From Adineta steineri (Eukaryota > Rotifera > Eurotatoria > Adinetida > Adinetidae), in assembly GCA_905250115.1 (NCBI GenBank), contig CAJNOI010000054.1:499277-563276 (forward strand): a stretch of 64,000 nucleotides of DNA. The letters run 5' to 3'. Shown piece after piece: positions 22,479 to 34,689 of this stretch. The notes under the pieces were generated by a model. The model had not been told where the DNA came from, made no database searches, and saw only the letters and a list, made by a program, of their open reading frames with translations. Within the stretch, counting starts at the first letter, position 1; every line of letters starts with the position of its first letter. A program made the position numbers and the translations under genes.

Positions 22479-24719
22479 TTAGTTTGTCGTTGGCGTAACA
22501 CGGACTGATCGATATCGTAATAGTTTGACGATGGCTACCGCAACGAACTCACAGATGATTACTACACCACCGTAGAGAGAAATCATTGTTGTAATCCCTT
22601 CGATGAAATTACTTTTTTTGATATAAGAATGCACACATAAAGAAGGTGCACACTGATTAAAGTAATCTTCATAGGATACATTATCAATAAGTTCTTCCAT
22701 CATTAGTTGACTGAAAACATATTCAATACTTGAATTATAAGGAAAACGACTTGGATTAATAGAGCTATTGAATACTTGAGAAATATTTGCTTCTTTCAAA
22801 CATTTTAGATCGAAGGGACAGTCGGCTGGCCATTGCGAGATAGTTTCGATTGTATAACAACCCATCGGTAATCCAAAAAGAGACCAGATGCAGCTCGAAG
22901 TATATCCACAGTCGCATCCTTCTTTAGTGAATGGAACAGTGTGCGCAGTATATCCAGAAACTGGATTTGGCGGAACCGTGAATTCCCAAGTCTTACCATA
23001 GGTAGTCATTAACTTGTTTGTAGTTGTTATCATGCGAGTCAATGCAAACGTATTAATTAATATTTTAGGTACTGTCGAATTAATTTCATCAATATTCACT
23101 TGAATTTGTTTGGTGAATAAGGATAAAGATAACAGCTCAGTATTGACTACATGACTTGCTAATAATTGATCGATTGAATCGTATACTGTGTCCTTAGACA
23201 GTGCACAGAATGACCGAATCGCTTGCAATTGTGCTAGGCCTGAATACGAAAATTGTGGTTCAAGAAACGCCAACATAATAATAGTTTTATTGGTGGCTGC
23301 GGCCAATACTTCTGAATACAAGTCTCTGTCACATAGTGGATGAAAACTAGCGGTTAGGTTAAGAAAAGACTCATGTTGAATGGATATTTCTGAGCAAAAA
23401 CATTGCAGAGAGTCGGGATACTGTTTGATTAGATCTTCATAAACGGCTAGTGATGGTTTCTCAAAGTTCTTTTCAATTAACTTAGGACGAAAAGCGTGAC
23501 GTATGTAGAGACCATAGAGAATCACTATAACTAGAATGATATTTAATCGACGCGTCAACTTCTGCTGATTATTCCAGCCAAAAATCTGTTTTAGAAACTG
23601 TAAAGATAGTTTCAAAGAAAATCCGTTGATGAACTTTTCAATTAATCGAAGGCTAAACCAGATGAATAGCTGAAAACCAATAGATAGGCCACCAAAAATA
23701 CCAGCAATAATGGTGGCAATCGTCAAGAGACCTTGGCGACTGCTGTATTCGGTGAAACATGTACTTGGAGCGCATTTGTTGTAATAAGAAGTAAAATTGA
23801 TGTACACTGACCAATCATCAATCATCAATTCATCGACAATTGATTCAATCGACTCATTAGCTTGACTAAGGTTTGAATTAAGCGCTGGAAAGATCCAAGA
23901 TTCGTCAAGAGGCGAATGAAAAAAATTATGGAGATCCGTCATGCATGATTCATTATAGAAACATTCCAATGTCGACAAAAATAATGCTTCGACCAGATAG
24001 CAACCCAAAAAAAAATTAGAAATTGTATGTTTTTCTGTAAGATTGTTTTTGACTGTTTCGTATATTTTCATGGGTTCGACACATGTGTGATTCGTTGTAC
24101 CACAATTACATTCACCATAATGTCGAGGCTCACTTATTAAGCTCCGTTCAGTTAAATTGGCTTGAAAATAAATACTGGGACGACTCATCAAATGATTTCT
24201 CATTGTAGTAATTCGAATAAGTTCCATCCTACGTTTAAATTGACTGCTAGTGGATTTTTTCCAAGTTCCAATAAGGTGGTCCATTTTAGTTCGAAATAAT
24301 TCTTCACTGATTACTTGTGAGTTGACAATCTGCCTTTCCAAAAAGATATCACGAGCATCATAGGTTGCATCCTGAGCAAGCTCACACAGCATTGCCAATG
24401 TTCGAAACTGACCACCAGCATAACGTCGATAGTCAAGCATATGCGGAGCAGCATTACCTGACGAATCACTGTACTTAATCCATTCTAGGCTAATCAAGTA
24501 ACTCAAACATACTTGATGGAATCGAGGTTCCATAGTTATAAAAGAGGAATAAGATACAGATATAGATGTACATTTACAGGTGGGATGAGTTGAAGAGACG
24601 TTTGTAAAATTAANNNNNNNNNNNNNNNNNNNNNNNNNNNNNNNNNNNNNNNNNNNNNNNNNNNNNNNNNNNNNNNNNNNNNNNNNNNNNNNNNNNNNNN
24701 NNNNNNNNNNNNNGCACAA
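22479..24719 (-). CDS. Two-unit concatenated two-pass membrane protein, intronless, 5' end in gap
   Basis: A continuous minus-strand frame from the gap edge (24613) to TAA at 22479 codes two units of the same family as the gene at 3.4-9.9 kb. Unit A lacks its TM1 because the 100-N gap covers it. Its pre-TM2 motif Y-Y-x2-C-x-P-x2-C lies near 23757-23790 and TM2 near 23690-23750. A basic linker of about 45 aa leads to TM1 of unit B (about 23495-23550); unit B ends with F-x2-C-x-P-x2-C and TM2 (about 22515-22605). Unlike the + strand copy there is no intron, and the sequence looks less AT-rich than its surroundings. Many N-x-S/T sites support an extracellular domain. A third unit upstream cannot be excluded. 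True start unknown; function unknown. Confidence 0.78.
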   Translation of the reverse strand: MCXXXXXXXXXXXXXXXXXXXXXXXXXXXXXXXXXXNFTNVSSTHPTCKCTSISVSYSSFITMEPRFHQVCLSYLISLEWIKYSDSSGNAAPHMLDYRRYAGGQFRTLAMLCELAQDATYDARDIFLERQIVNSQVISEELFRTKMDHLIGTWKKSTSSQFKRRMELIRITTMRNHLMSRPSIYFQANLTERSLISEPRHYGECNCGTTNHTCVEPMKIYETVKNNLTEKHTISNFFLGCYLVEALFLSTLECFYNESCMTDLHNFFHSPLDESWIFPALNSNLSQANESIESIVDELMIDDWSVYINFTSYYNKCAPSTCFTEYSSRQGLLTIATIIAGIFGGLSIGFQLFIWFSLRLIEKFINGFSLKLSLQFLKQIFGWNNQQKLTRRLNIILVIVILYGLYIRHAFRPKLIEKNFEKPSLAVYEDLIKQYPDSLQCFCSEISIQHESFLNLTASFHPLCDRDLYSEVLAAATNKTIIMLAFLEPQFSYSGLAQLQAIRSFCALSKDTVYDSIDQLLASHVVNTELLSLSLFTKQIQVNIDEINSTVPKILINTFALTRMITTTNKLMTTYGKTWEFTVPPNPVSGYTAHTVPFTKEGCDCGYTSSCIWSLFGLPMGCYTIETISQWPADCPFDLKCLKEANISQVFNSSINPSRFPYNSSIEYVFSQLMMEELIDNVSYEDYFNQCAPSLCVHSYIKKSNFIEGITTMISLYGGVVIICEFVAVAIVKLLRYRSVRVTPTTN
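24614..24713. other. Assembly gap, exactly 100 N
   Basis: A placeholder-length gap lying over the 5' end of the two-unit membrane gene. Its real length is unknown, so the frame relation between its two sides is also unknown. Confidence 0.95.
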
Positions 24720-25021
24720 TTAAGAAAGATGGCGTTTTCTATTGTCAACATATTATCTATTGAGAAAAGCGTAAGCTAATGTCATCTATACTAACGATAT
24801 GTTGTTAATTTCAACCAATAATTAAAGAATTTAATTATGAAAGAAATTCGTTGCATACCATCATTGGTAGAAATGAAGTTTTACTTCAAACTAATGTAAT
24901 TTTTTCTACAATTGCATAACTATTATTTTAATTAAAATAATTGTCTATATTTTAACTTATCAAAAACTAATAGAAGCAAAGAATTTTTCGTCAAGATTTA
25001 TAATTATTCATATTTTTCTAG
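24714..25021. promoter_or_regulatory. Short divergent intergenic region
   Basis: About 300 bp between the gap at the 5' side of the minus-strand membrane gene and the PHAX-domain gene on the plus strand. Promoters of both should lie here by position. No motif stands out. Confidence 0.35.
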
Positions 25022-25726
25022 ATGAATATTGAGAATCATCGTCATAATACATGTATAAAACTTGATGATGATGAAGAACGAAGTGAAGGTGAATTAGATT
25101 CATCATTTAGTGATAATGATGATGATGATGATGATGAAATTCTTCCTAAAACAACTTGTCAACCACAACAAACTAGTCAATCATGGACAAATATGTTAAC
25201 AGAACAGAATCTCTCTTCTATTATGTCAAATGCTTTAGCAGATAATTCCGAAATAATTCATATTGATGATCCAATAGCTCAACAAAGTTCAAATCCATTA
25301 ACATATGTATTTCCACCAGGTACAAATATCGATGAATATTTTGAACGAAAACAAAAACGAACCGAACCAAAATCTAAACGTAAACCAACTCGACGTGATT
25401 TAAAAAATCTTTCAAAATTATTAAATAAAGAAAAAAATGAAGATCTATTACGTGTTATACTTGATACAATTGGTTGTCAACGTGCATTTCAATATGCTCA
25501 TGAAGCTATTAAATTATATAAACGTAAAGATGATTCAACAATAATCAAATCTGATAATGGACAATTACGAACATTAGGTGGAATTTATTTTAAAATGTTT
25601 CTTACTGATAATGATAATAATTTACTAAATGAAAATGAACGAGATAAAATTAAAAAACAAAATCAAGATATACAAAAAGCAAAGAAAAAGAAAAAAACAA
25701 AGAATAAAAAGAAAAATACATCATGA
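25022..25726 (+). CDS. PHAX: PHAX-domain protein (snRNA export adaptor-like)
   Basis: Single exon, 234 aa. The N-terminus is acidic with a run of Asp (about aa 33-39). The middle has a basic stretch K-R-K-P-T-R-R (about aa 119-125) that could act as a nuclear signal. About aa 127-195 matches the PHAX RNA-binding domain: leucine-rich helices ending in an R-T-L-G-G-I-Y-F block, like the conserved R-R-T-P-G-G-V-F of the family. The C-terminus is a Lys-rich tail. PHAX bridges capped U snRNA and the cap-binding complex to the exportin CRM1. The protein is clearly shorter than the vertebrate one (about 390 aa). An acceptor-like TTTTTCTAG directly precedes the ATG, so a 5' UTR intron is possible. 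Confidence 0.72.
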   Translation: MNIENHRHNTCIKLDDDEERSEGELDSSFSDNDDDDDDEILPKTTCQPQQTSQSWTNMLTEQNLSSIMSNALADNSEIIHIDDPIAQQSSNPLTYVFPPGTNIDEYFERKQKRTEPKSKRKPTRRDLKNLSKLLNKEKNEDLLRVILDTIGCQRAFQYAHEAIKLYKRKDDSTIIKSDNGQLRTLGGIYFKMFLTDNDNNLLNENERDKIKKQNQDIQKAKKKKKTKNKKKNTS

Positions 25727-25925
25727 ATTTTTCTATATACAAAAGCTAATAGTTATTTTTTTCTTATAAAACGAATGTAAAGATTTTGTTTAAGATGAAA
25801 TATATATATATGGATCACTGTTTTGTTTTCTAAATAGTTTGTTATTTCTATCAACATTCCACATCATTTTCTTAGTATGAAATTATTTCTTACATTTTTA
25901 GATAAATTATCTTTTCTAAATTAAT

Positions 25926-28900
25926 ATGTGTTTAATCAAATATATTATTATTTATTTTATATTTTGTTTCTATAATTTATCAGCTAATGACAGTAATTTT
26001 AATCCATATGAAGCTCTTGGTGTATCTCGAACAGCATCAGATAAAGATATTCGACAAGCTTATAAAAAATTAGCTAAACAATGGCATCCTGATAAAAATT
26101 CTCAGCCAAATGCAAATGATCAATTTACAAAGATTAATAATGCCTATGAAGTAAAATAATTTTTACAAGAAATTTTGTTAATAAATTTATTTTATAGATT
26201 CTATCTGATTCAAAAAAACGGCAGAATTATGATCAATATGGTACAACATCGGAAGATAATCGTCAAGGTTATGATCCAAATCATTTTCATGATCCATTTA
26301 ATGCATTTCGCGAACATTTTTTTCATCAAACATCATCTAAAGCAAGAAAAGTTATTCATGCACAGTAAATTTCCATTTTATCTCTCAAGTTTCATTTTAT
26401 TTTTATTATTTTGTCTTCTAGTGAGTTTTTAAATGATATTCTACCAAATAGTTTTCAAAAGCCTTATTTAATATTTGGTAGTACAAATTTTTGTTTTCAT
26501 TGTCGTCGACCATTAGAAATATTTCGAGCAATGGAACAACAATTAAATGATGTGGGTACGTAAATAAATAAAATAATAGATTTATCAGAACTTATCTCAG
26601 TACAGTATAATTTAATGTAATCCAAATCACGCATATAGAAAAACATAATCCATATAAATTCTATTAAACATCGGTAGTATCGAAAATTATTAAATCCGAA
26701 CTCAGTTCTTCTTGTCGGAAGAAAGAGAAGATTAAAGGATAGATTTATCACTGAATAATTATTTTATATACAGTTTGTTAAGAACTACAGGTTTAGAAAT
26801 TGATAAATATTATTTGAATGTATATTTAAGCTATGAGTAGGTGTATGAAATGCTTTCAACACATTTGAATGTAGATATCAATGAACAAATATTTTACATC
26901 AAATATTTGTTTAAAGCAACAATATAGTCATAGACTCTGTCACTTTTCTCCAGGTCCTATTAATAAATATAGAAACTAATAATGAAAATATCTAGAAGAA
27001 GATGTATGAGATTCACCGTACACTGTTCGCTCCAAAACTCTTGGACTAGCATCTGATCTGCTGACTTTGTTTTTAATTTAGACTGTATTTTCAACGAATT
27101 TTTTTCTTCATAAAGATTGTAGTCATCGCACAGATGCAGTTCCGTGAAATTGAAGAAATCGATAAAAAAGAGAGATTACTTGATACACGAAGGAATCAGC
27201 TACGATAGGCAATGAAAAGTATGGGTATTTCGTTAAAAATATTAGGTGTTATAGATTTTTTGAATAAGTCTTTGATGTGACGTTCAAATACCATTAATTT
27301 CTTGTATTTACCGACTAAAACACATTCGTGTCTCTCCTGTTACGAAATCGTAATAAAAAATTCTTTCATTCTGATTTACAGCGAAAATATAGTATCAAGA
27401 TAGATGTTTCAAATGAAAATATTTTTCCTATACTTGTTTTAATAGGTATTGGTACTGCTGAATTTAATATACATGAAGAACGTTTAAGTAATGAATTAGG
27501 AATTTTAAACATTCCATCTTTATGTGTAATAAGTCAAGGTCGGGTTTATCATTTTAATGATCAACAGATTTCCGAAGCAAGCATTAAAGAATTTGTACGA
27601 AAATCAATACCAATAAAACGATTTATTCAAACTGTAAAAATATTTTCTTTCTTTTTTATTTTGTAATAGTAAAATATTATATCCTAATTTTTAGTTAGAA
27701 ACTTATGATGATCTATTAGAATTACTCGAAACTTCAAATCAAACAAATCGAGTACATGCTCTATTAATAACGAAACAAAAAATACCAACACTTAAATTTG
27801 TTTTACCATGTTTAAAATATTCAACAAGAATACAATGTGCTTTACTTCCTTCGAGTATGTTATATATTATTAAAACATTCTGTCATTAAACTATATTTTT
27901 ATTTCTTCTACATAGCTGTGTTAAATACTAATTCATTACCATCGTATTTTAAACAAATTTCGAAAGTATCTGATACTATTTTATTATTTAAAGAAGATAT
28001 TAATAAACCCGATGTTATTATTAAAGATGTAAGTAGATTAAAAATTAAATTACTCAATAATATATTAATCTATTTAGAATGACTTTACATCTAATAATAT
28101 TCATGATATATTTCAATCAAATCAAATTTTACATTTACCAATTATTACAAGTGCTAATGTGTTCAATCTTGTTTGTCAAATAAATTCTATGAAGTATGAC
28201 CATATTGATTAGTTTTAGATTAGATTAAATAGACCGCCAGATTTTTGCCAGTTGGCGAATGTCCAGTGCGCGCTCACGAGTCTCTAGAAACAGTATCATA
28301 ATAACCCTTATAGACTTCGAACCTTCTGACTATTTTCAAGTTCTGCAATATCGGTTTCTTTAACAATCATTGAAACGTAATAATCTAAGCGGTTATTATG
28401 TAACTCATAAAACAAGTATAGAGTCGATGTTAATGAGTCATTCTAAACTAATTCCTGCGCTACTTCTACTGTAAAGTTATGCTATTAGTTAATTACTCGG
28501 TATATATCATAAATTGTTTTTCAATATCTTTAATGTTTATTAACATGGTTCAACTATCCTGATGTTCTTCAGATAGTTCAAATTACTTATACTATTTACT
28601 AACGAATGTAGAAATAGAAAAACAAATCTCAAAACAGCTTGAAACCAAAGCGCGTATCATCCATTTGTTCATACTTTAACATCTGTTATATTTTCGATAG
28701 TATTAGTATAAATGTTTCGAGCTAAAGTCTGCGAGTAAGACGTGAATTTGAACTTGAATTAATAGTAACAACCTTTTATTTGACATGTGGTTTGTGTCTG
28801 AGAAAAAATATTATTTATTTATCTTAGATCTTGTTTTTTAATAATCGGCAATTCGAATTTATTTGCTCAACATCAATCATCATTTCTTCATCTTTCCAAA

Positions 28901-30897
28901 CAATTATTTCAAAAACATAAATCTCATATAGCATATATTGATTCATCATCAACAAAACAAGTAGAATTTAATCGAATTCTTTCTTCTTATTATCAAACTA
29001 ATGAGAAAAAATTACTTGTAAATTCGTATTCTTACAATTAGAAATCTATTCTTCTAATTCTTTTTTTTTCTTCAAAGATTCTTGCTGTTCGTCGATGGTC
29101 TGATGATACAGTTGAAATTCAAAATCTAAAGATTGAATTTAATGAAAAATCTTTCAATGAATTTAATACCGAAAATATTTTAAAATTATTAATAGATAAT
29201 CGTTGGCAAAATACGAAAAAATATACTTTACCATCAATACTTAATTTTGACCAAAGAAATGAAGTAAATATATAAATCTTTCTAATAAAAAATAATTCTT
29301 TTCTTTTTTTTTTGAAGAATATTTTTCTTAAACTAATCGATCAATTTGAAAATGTATGGAATTATTGGATTGAACGAAATGGAATACTTCGATATTTGTA
29401 AATATATAAATCATATCTTTTTTCTTCGTTTCTATAAATTATTTTCTCTCTCGATTAGATCAGGATATCTTTATACGTATCAGTTTTGGTTTATAACAAT
29501 CATCATTCTTATTTATATATATTATTCAAGAGAAGAACCAAAAATTAATTCTAAACAATCGAACAAAATTAAGTAAGACTAAAGTCTATAAAATTCGTTT
29601 TAATTTTTTTCAAAATTTAGGCAAATTCATATACATGATTTCGATGAATCTCTACTTGAACGTTATATGAAACCAGGTGCATCAAATGTTATTATATTAC
29701 TTCTTATTGCAGATACGCCCAATGATCAATGTGTTGAAGATTTTAAACAAAAAATTCGTTTAATTAAAGAGTATGTATAGATAAATAGATTCAAATACGT
29801 CACTGTTGCATGTATGATTTTCATGCAAATTCTCTTTTAATTAATATTGAATTAGACAACGATAAGATATCTATTATTTTCTAAATCTTTACTATCATAT
29901 AGAGATAATCCTAATAAATTCTATTCATTTTTATCTATCTTGGTTCGATTGAGAAAGGAAAGATAACAAATATGTCTCTATAGAACATAGTTTAATAGTG
30001 AATTAGTAAACCTATATAACCATCTTGCTATTTTATCATTATAGCTGTCTTAATTCCTTATAGAACTCAATGGTATTTACGATAAACTAAGCAAATACAT
30101 TTGCGACATTGACATACATGTCCTTTATCTATCTATATCTTAAGAACAAGACTAGATCATTATTTCATCATTTATAGAAGACTGTTAGATCTGATATATG
30201 TAATGAAGTTTATTTATAAACTAGAATGAGTTAAGCCTATCTCTTGGACAACGAACACACATAAATAATTTCTTTTAACCATTTGATCTTATGGAATGTC
30301 TTACTAATGGATCATAAGGAAGACCTTTATTCAGTTGTGCATAAATAATTTAGAGAACAGCATATAATATACTTAAATTATGATTGAAGAAATTCAGTTC
30401 TCTCGTCTTTAGTTAATGTATCAAAAGGAAAAAACAAATCTTCTATTTTAATCAAGAGAAAGTCTAATCATATCATTACTTGAAAGACTCAGTCGTTATT
30501 AATATAAAATAAACAATACTCTTGATGATAATTGGAATCTCGATTCGATATATATAATGAAATCTTGAAATTTTATTTTAGTTCTCGTATGGTTTTTTCT
30601 ATTCTTTATCGTCGTCAACAATCATCAATATGGCTTAATGAACTTTCGAATAATATTGAAAATAAACAATCTATTCGATTTCGATCATCAACTGTTCTTG
30701 CATTGTATATACGACGAAAATTTTTTGTTTCCTATTGGCCAATAGATAATGATGATGATAATAATAATAGTAATAGTAATGAAATAGTAGGAGAATCATC
30801 TTCAAAATTAACATTTTCAAATTGGATTGATCTTTTATTTGATGGAAATTTTCGAGATCCAAATAATATAACAAAATGGCCAATAAAATTTTCTTAA
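25926..30897 (+). CDS. DNAJC16: DnaJ homologue subfamily C member 16-like ER/membrane protein
   Basis: Thirteen exons: 25926-26150, 26198-26364, 26422-26555, 27446-27633, 27695-27854, 27916-28028, 28078-28193, 28828-29017, 29078-29263, 29318-29397, 29459-29572, 29621-29770 and 30582-30897; 2139 nt, 712 aa, with phase kept at every junction. A hydrophobic signal sequence (aa 1-20) precedes a J domain with HPD at aa 54-56. A thioredoxin-like part follows with C-F-H-C in place of an active-site C-x-x-C, and a single TM segment (within exon 29459-29572) leads to a C-terminal domain ending in N-W-I-D-L-L-F-D-G. This order matches DNAJC16 (about 780 aa in vertebrates), an ER membrane J protein that stimulates Hsp70. 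Three introns are much longer than the rest (26556-27445, 28194-28827, 29771-30581) and may carry insertions. Confidence 0.88.
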
Positions 30898-32429
30898 AAA
30901 TTATTTTGTTCCTTCTTTCTTGTTTTTTTTTCTCTATATGTATATTGTTCTAACAGCTTTTTTGTGTACTGTATATGGTCGTTATTACTACGGCTGTTTA
31001 TCTCTCATGCTGTGCTTCATCAATTAGGCTCTCTATATGTATATGTTGTATGTTATTTCTCGTTTTTTTTTCTGTCCGGTGAAAAGTGATAGTCCACAGC
31101 AGTACTATTCATCTTGTACCGATCAAACTATAGTGATAATAAGCTTTCCTATAGAGTCCTTGGCAGTTGATGACATTGAAAGTGAGAACAGACGATCTTG
31201 TTTAGTTTGTTTTGTTGTTTTTCTTCTCATTGTAATCTTTATTCGAATTTTAAGGATAAAGACGAAATGAATGAATGAATGAATGATTTCATTTCAATTA
31301 GAATATATATACATATATATATATATTCATATCTGTTGAAAAGAAAAGGAGAGATTTAATATCCTTTTTATTCAAAATGTCTTATCATATAGGGTTTAAT
31401 GATAATGAATATGAACATTGAAAAACGAGACGAATGAACAATAGCAATATATGAATAATAGTCTATTTTAATAGACCCCCTAGGTGGATATTCAAGTGTA
31501 TGTATGTGAGCACCTCATAATAATCGTGTAGTTTAATGCGAAATAGAAAGCGTACAAACGATGCATATATGTTGAATTGAAGCCAATTCTCTCTCTCTTT
31601 TTCTGTCTATTGAAACAAGCGCGTTCTTTCCATATGTATATTGACAAATAGCGGCCCGCGGCTACTATTGCTTCTCGGCGTAAAAAAAAACTAAAAGCGA
31701 GAGAGAGATTTGTCGTTGCATAGCGAATATAACATTCTTTTTCTTTCTTTTTTTTTCTTCTTTTTCTTCCTTGCGTTCTTTTTCTTTCTCAATCCATCCA
31801 CCACACCGCTCAGCTGTTCTGTTTGTGCTCGCACACACAAGTAACATCGCCCTTTTCGTCGTCGTCTTTACTTGCTTCTTATTTTTCATCCATCTATCCA
31901 ACTACGCATAACCCTCGAAAAAAAAACGACAACGATCTCTTCTCTGGTGGTACTATTTTCTTCCTTTTTTCTTTTTGTCAAAGAAAATCAAATGAATTTA
32001 CGACGATCGATATCAACAAATACTCATATTACAATAACAAAGGTTTGTAAATCCTTTTATTTGAACTTGAAATAATAATATTATTGGAATATTTCGCAAA
32101 AAAGAAGAAAACTTCTGATTATACTTATTTATGTTCACACTCTTCTGTGAAATTGATATCGGGGTCAGTGTAACTCACTTACAATGTCAGCATGCGTGCA
32201 CATATACATAGAAAATCTGCTGCATCTTTTTCTTTTTTTTTCTCGCGTTTTCTCTCGTTCTCTCGTTTTCTTTTTTCTCCCTCTCTCTCTCTCTACCACC
32301 ATTACCATTCACTCCTCCCAACTACAGAAGTAATAGCAGTAACAACAATAATTTCCTATATACAGATAGATGAATCTTAGGTTTTTTTTTCTTTTTCAAT
32401 ATAATACATAAATCTATTTTTATATTCAG
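30898..32429. other. Intergenic region with pyrimidine-rich leader
   Basis: Contains a (GAAT)n microsatellite at about 31267-31286, alternating AT tracts near 31306-31325, and strongly C/T-rich sequence from about 31730 to 32300 that probably belongs to the promoter and 5' UTR of the next gene. No separate coding region is supported. Confidence 0.5.
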
Positions 32430-34689
32430 ATGAGCAATCATCATCCTACTACAAGAAGTTCAACAAATATAACAAATGATTTAAATGAAACAATGAAAAA
32501 AACTCCATCACCTCGTCGTCAAACGACACGTTCAACATCTAATTTAAATAAAGATATATCATCTTCCATAAATAATAATGAACAATGTATACAAGTTATT
32601 AAACCGGTTCCTGTACGTCCACCATCATCAGATTCAACACAAAATTCCTATAATTTAAGATCACGTACTAAATTGAAAAATTCAAACAATATTAATAATA
32701 ATAACAATAATAATACTGAAGTTATCCCATCATTTACAGAAAAACTTTCATTAGAAACACCAATAATACAACAAAAACCGGTGCCACCATTAACACGTGC
32801 TGCTGCAGCATCGGCCGGTGTTAAAATTGATTCATTTATATCTGATGAATCAATAAAAACTCATAATAAACCAACAAGCACTTCAAATCGTTCGAATACA
32901 ACTCGAAAACGTAAAGCCAGTGAAGATGATCATCGACCATATTTAGATTTACTTAAAATGAAACAGGTAATCATATTTCTATACTATATATATGTGTGTG
33001 TGTATTTGAGTGCACTGTCGATAGAATCATGATTCGTATGTTATATTTAGTAAATAAGATTAGAAGGATACTGATGGAATTTAGGGCTTCATCAAGCAGT
33101 CAACATATATACACTATTTCGTTTTCTTTTCAAGCTGTCCTTTCTTGCATAACATCATCGTCATTGTCAACGACAATTGTTTATATTCTACATCTCAAGC
33201 TGCCTTCTTTCCTCTTTCATATATACATTAATATATGTGTGATCGATTCTATTCATTGAAGCACGCAAAATGTCTCTATCACACATTATTATTAGATTCT
33301 CAGTATGTGTGTATATATATATATATATGTATTATTCCGTCGTTCTCATTTGTTGTCGTGTTACTGAAAGGTGCTAATGTACTCTTCATCATTGATTGTG
33401 TGAACTTTTTCTTTTTACGTCTTGATATTTGTAAGCATTATATACACCCATCATCAGATCATTTGTCAATAACAAATATACATAGATTGTTTTATTCAAA
33501 TTTTCTCTATAGTAAAGTATGTGAAAGAGTTGACAGCTTTTCTTTTCTCTCTCTCTTCTTAAACATATATATACATAGATATATATATGTAAAGTTATAT
33601 TAGTGATAGTAGTAATAATCATTATTGTCGAGCACTCTCGATAATGTTACTTGTTGTCGTTTTCATTGGATTTGATAAGTCAAGAAGCAAAAAAATCTAC
33701 GAAAGATAACAAACCAAAAATGAATAATGATGAATTGCAAGATTGCATCACATGTATATATATATAAATATAATATACTGACATTTCATATGTTTCTTTC
33801 CTGCTGTCTCATTGAATTAGTACCCGAGAGGGAAAGAAAAAAAAGAAATGTAACTGATTCGCGTCATTTGTCATATTTTGTTATTTCTTTTTAGACTCAG
33901 TCGACATACAGCTTTGATGGCAATTCACCAAAGAAGGTACGTCATTTATATATACAAATGATTTGTAAAGAGAACATTAAGACTGTCTGCCAGAATAAGT
34001 TAAGAAAAATGATCATCAAGAAAAAGAAAATTTGTCCTTCTTTTCCCCAGGCGAACAAATAAGCTTATAAATAAATTGAGTTGTATGAGCGCTCTGTTGA
34101 ACAACATAAAAAAAGAACTATGATTGACAATTGCACCTGTTTACTGTTTTCTTTTATTACAAATGAAAAGAATTATAAATAGATTGTATAAAGTATTAAA
34201 TTTCGTTCGATTAATTACTATGTATATTGTCTGACTTGAAAACTACTAATTAGCATGCTTGGTAAAATATATACACAGAGAAAGTTGAGTGACTAGATTT
34301 TTGATTGTCTGTTATATTCTCATTTTATTTCCGTTTATTTTCATCTTCTTCTTCTATAGATGACAAGACGTGCTGATCAAGACTGTATTGGAGCTGATGA
34401 TGAAGATAGCGGATGCGATTATGATTCTCCAGCTCATTCACCAGTTGATTTTACTGATGTTCCTCCCGGTCATATATTTCACTATGAAGAATCCAATATG
34501 TCATATGATTCAGGATTTAGTACAGGTTCAGGTGAACCAAATAATCAACAACGTTCATCTCATAGTCAAACATCTTCATCAGGATGTAACAGTGGTATAG
34601 CTACACGAAGTAGTTTAATAAATTGTAGTAAATATCCTGCAGCTATTGATCTTGATGTTAATGCCATTGAAGGAGACCTCGGTTTCTAG
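32430..34689 (+). CDS. Unrecognised low-complexity protein with two DSG motifs
   Basis: Three exons, 32430-32966, 33895-33936 and 34360-34689; 909 nt, 302 aa, all junctions in phase 0. The N-terminal two thirds is rich in Ser, Thr, Asn and basic residues, with an Asn run near aa 89-97, a T-R-K-R-K-A basic cluster near aa 158-163 that could be a nuclear signal, and several S-P or T-P sites. The last exon is acidic and Ser-rich and holds D-S-G-C-D-Y-D-S and Y-D-S-G-F-S-T-G-S. The second resembles the D-S-G-x-x-S/T phosphodegron read by beta-TrCP. The protein looks intrinsically disordered and regulatory. I do not recognise its family. The first two exons are separated by a 928-bp intron. Confidence 0.65.

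Noticed and set aside
24714-24731. 15-base match between the gap edge (minus strand) and the foldback arm near 2432-2446
   Set aside because: Too short and too AT-rich to separate from chance in a 64-kb window; no extension of similarity.
27017-27210. Possible small exon or mariner remnant in a long DNAJC16 intron
   Set aside because: A short frame starting at 27133 and a mariner-like end at 27028 are visible, but neither joins DNAJC16 in phase nor has a partner end.
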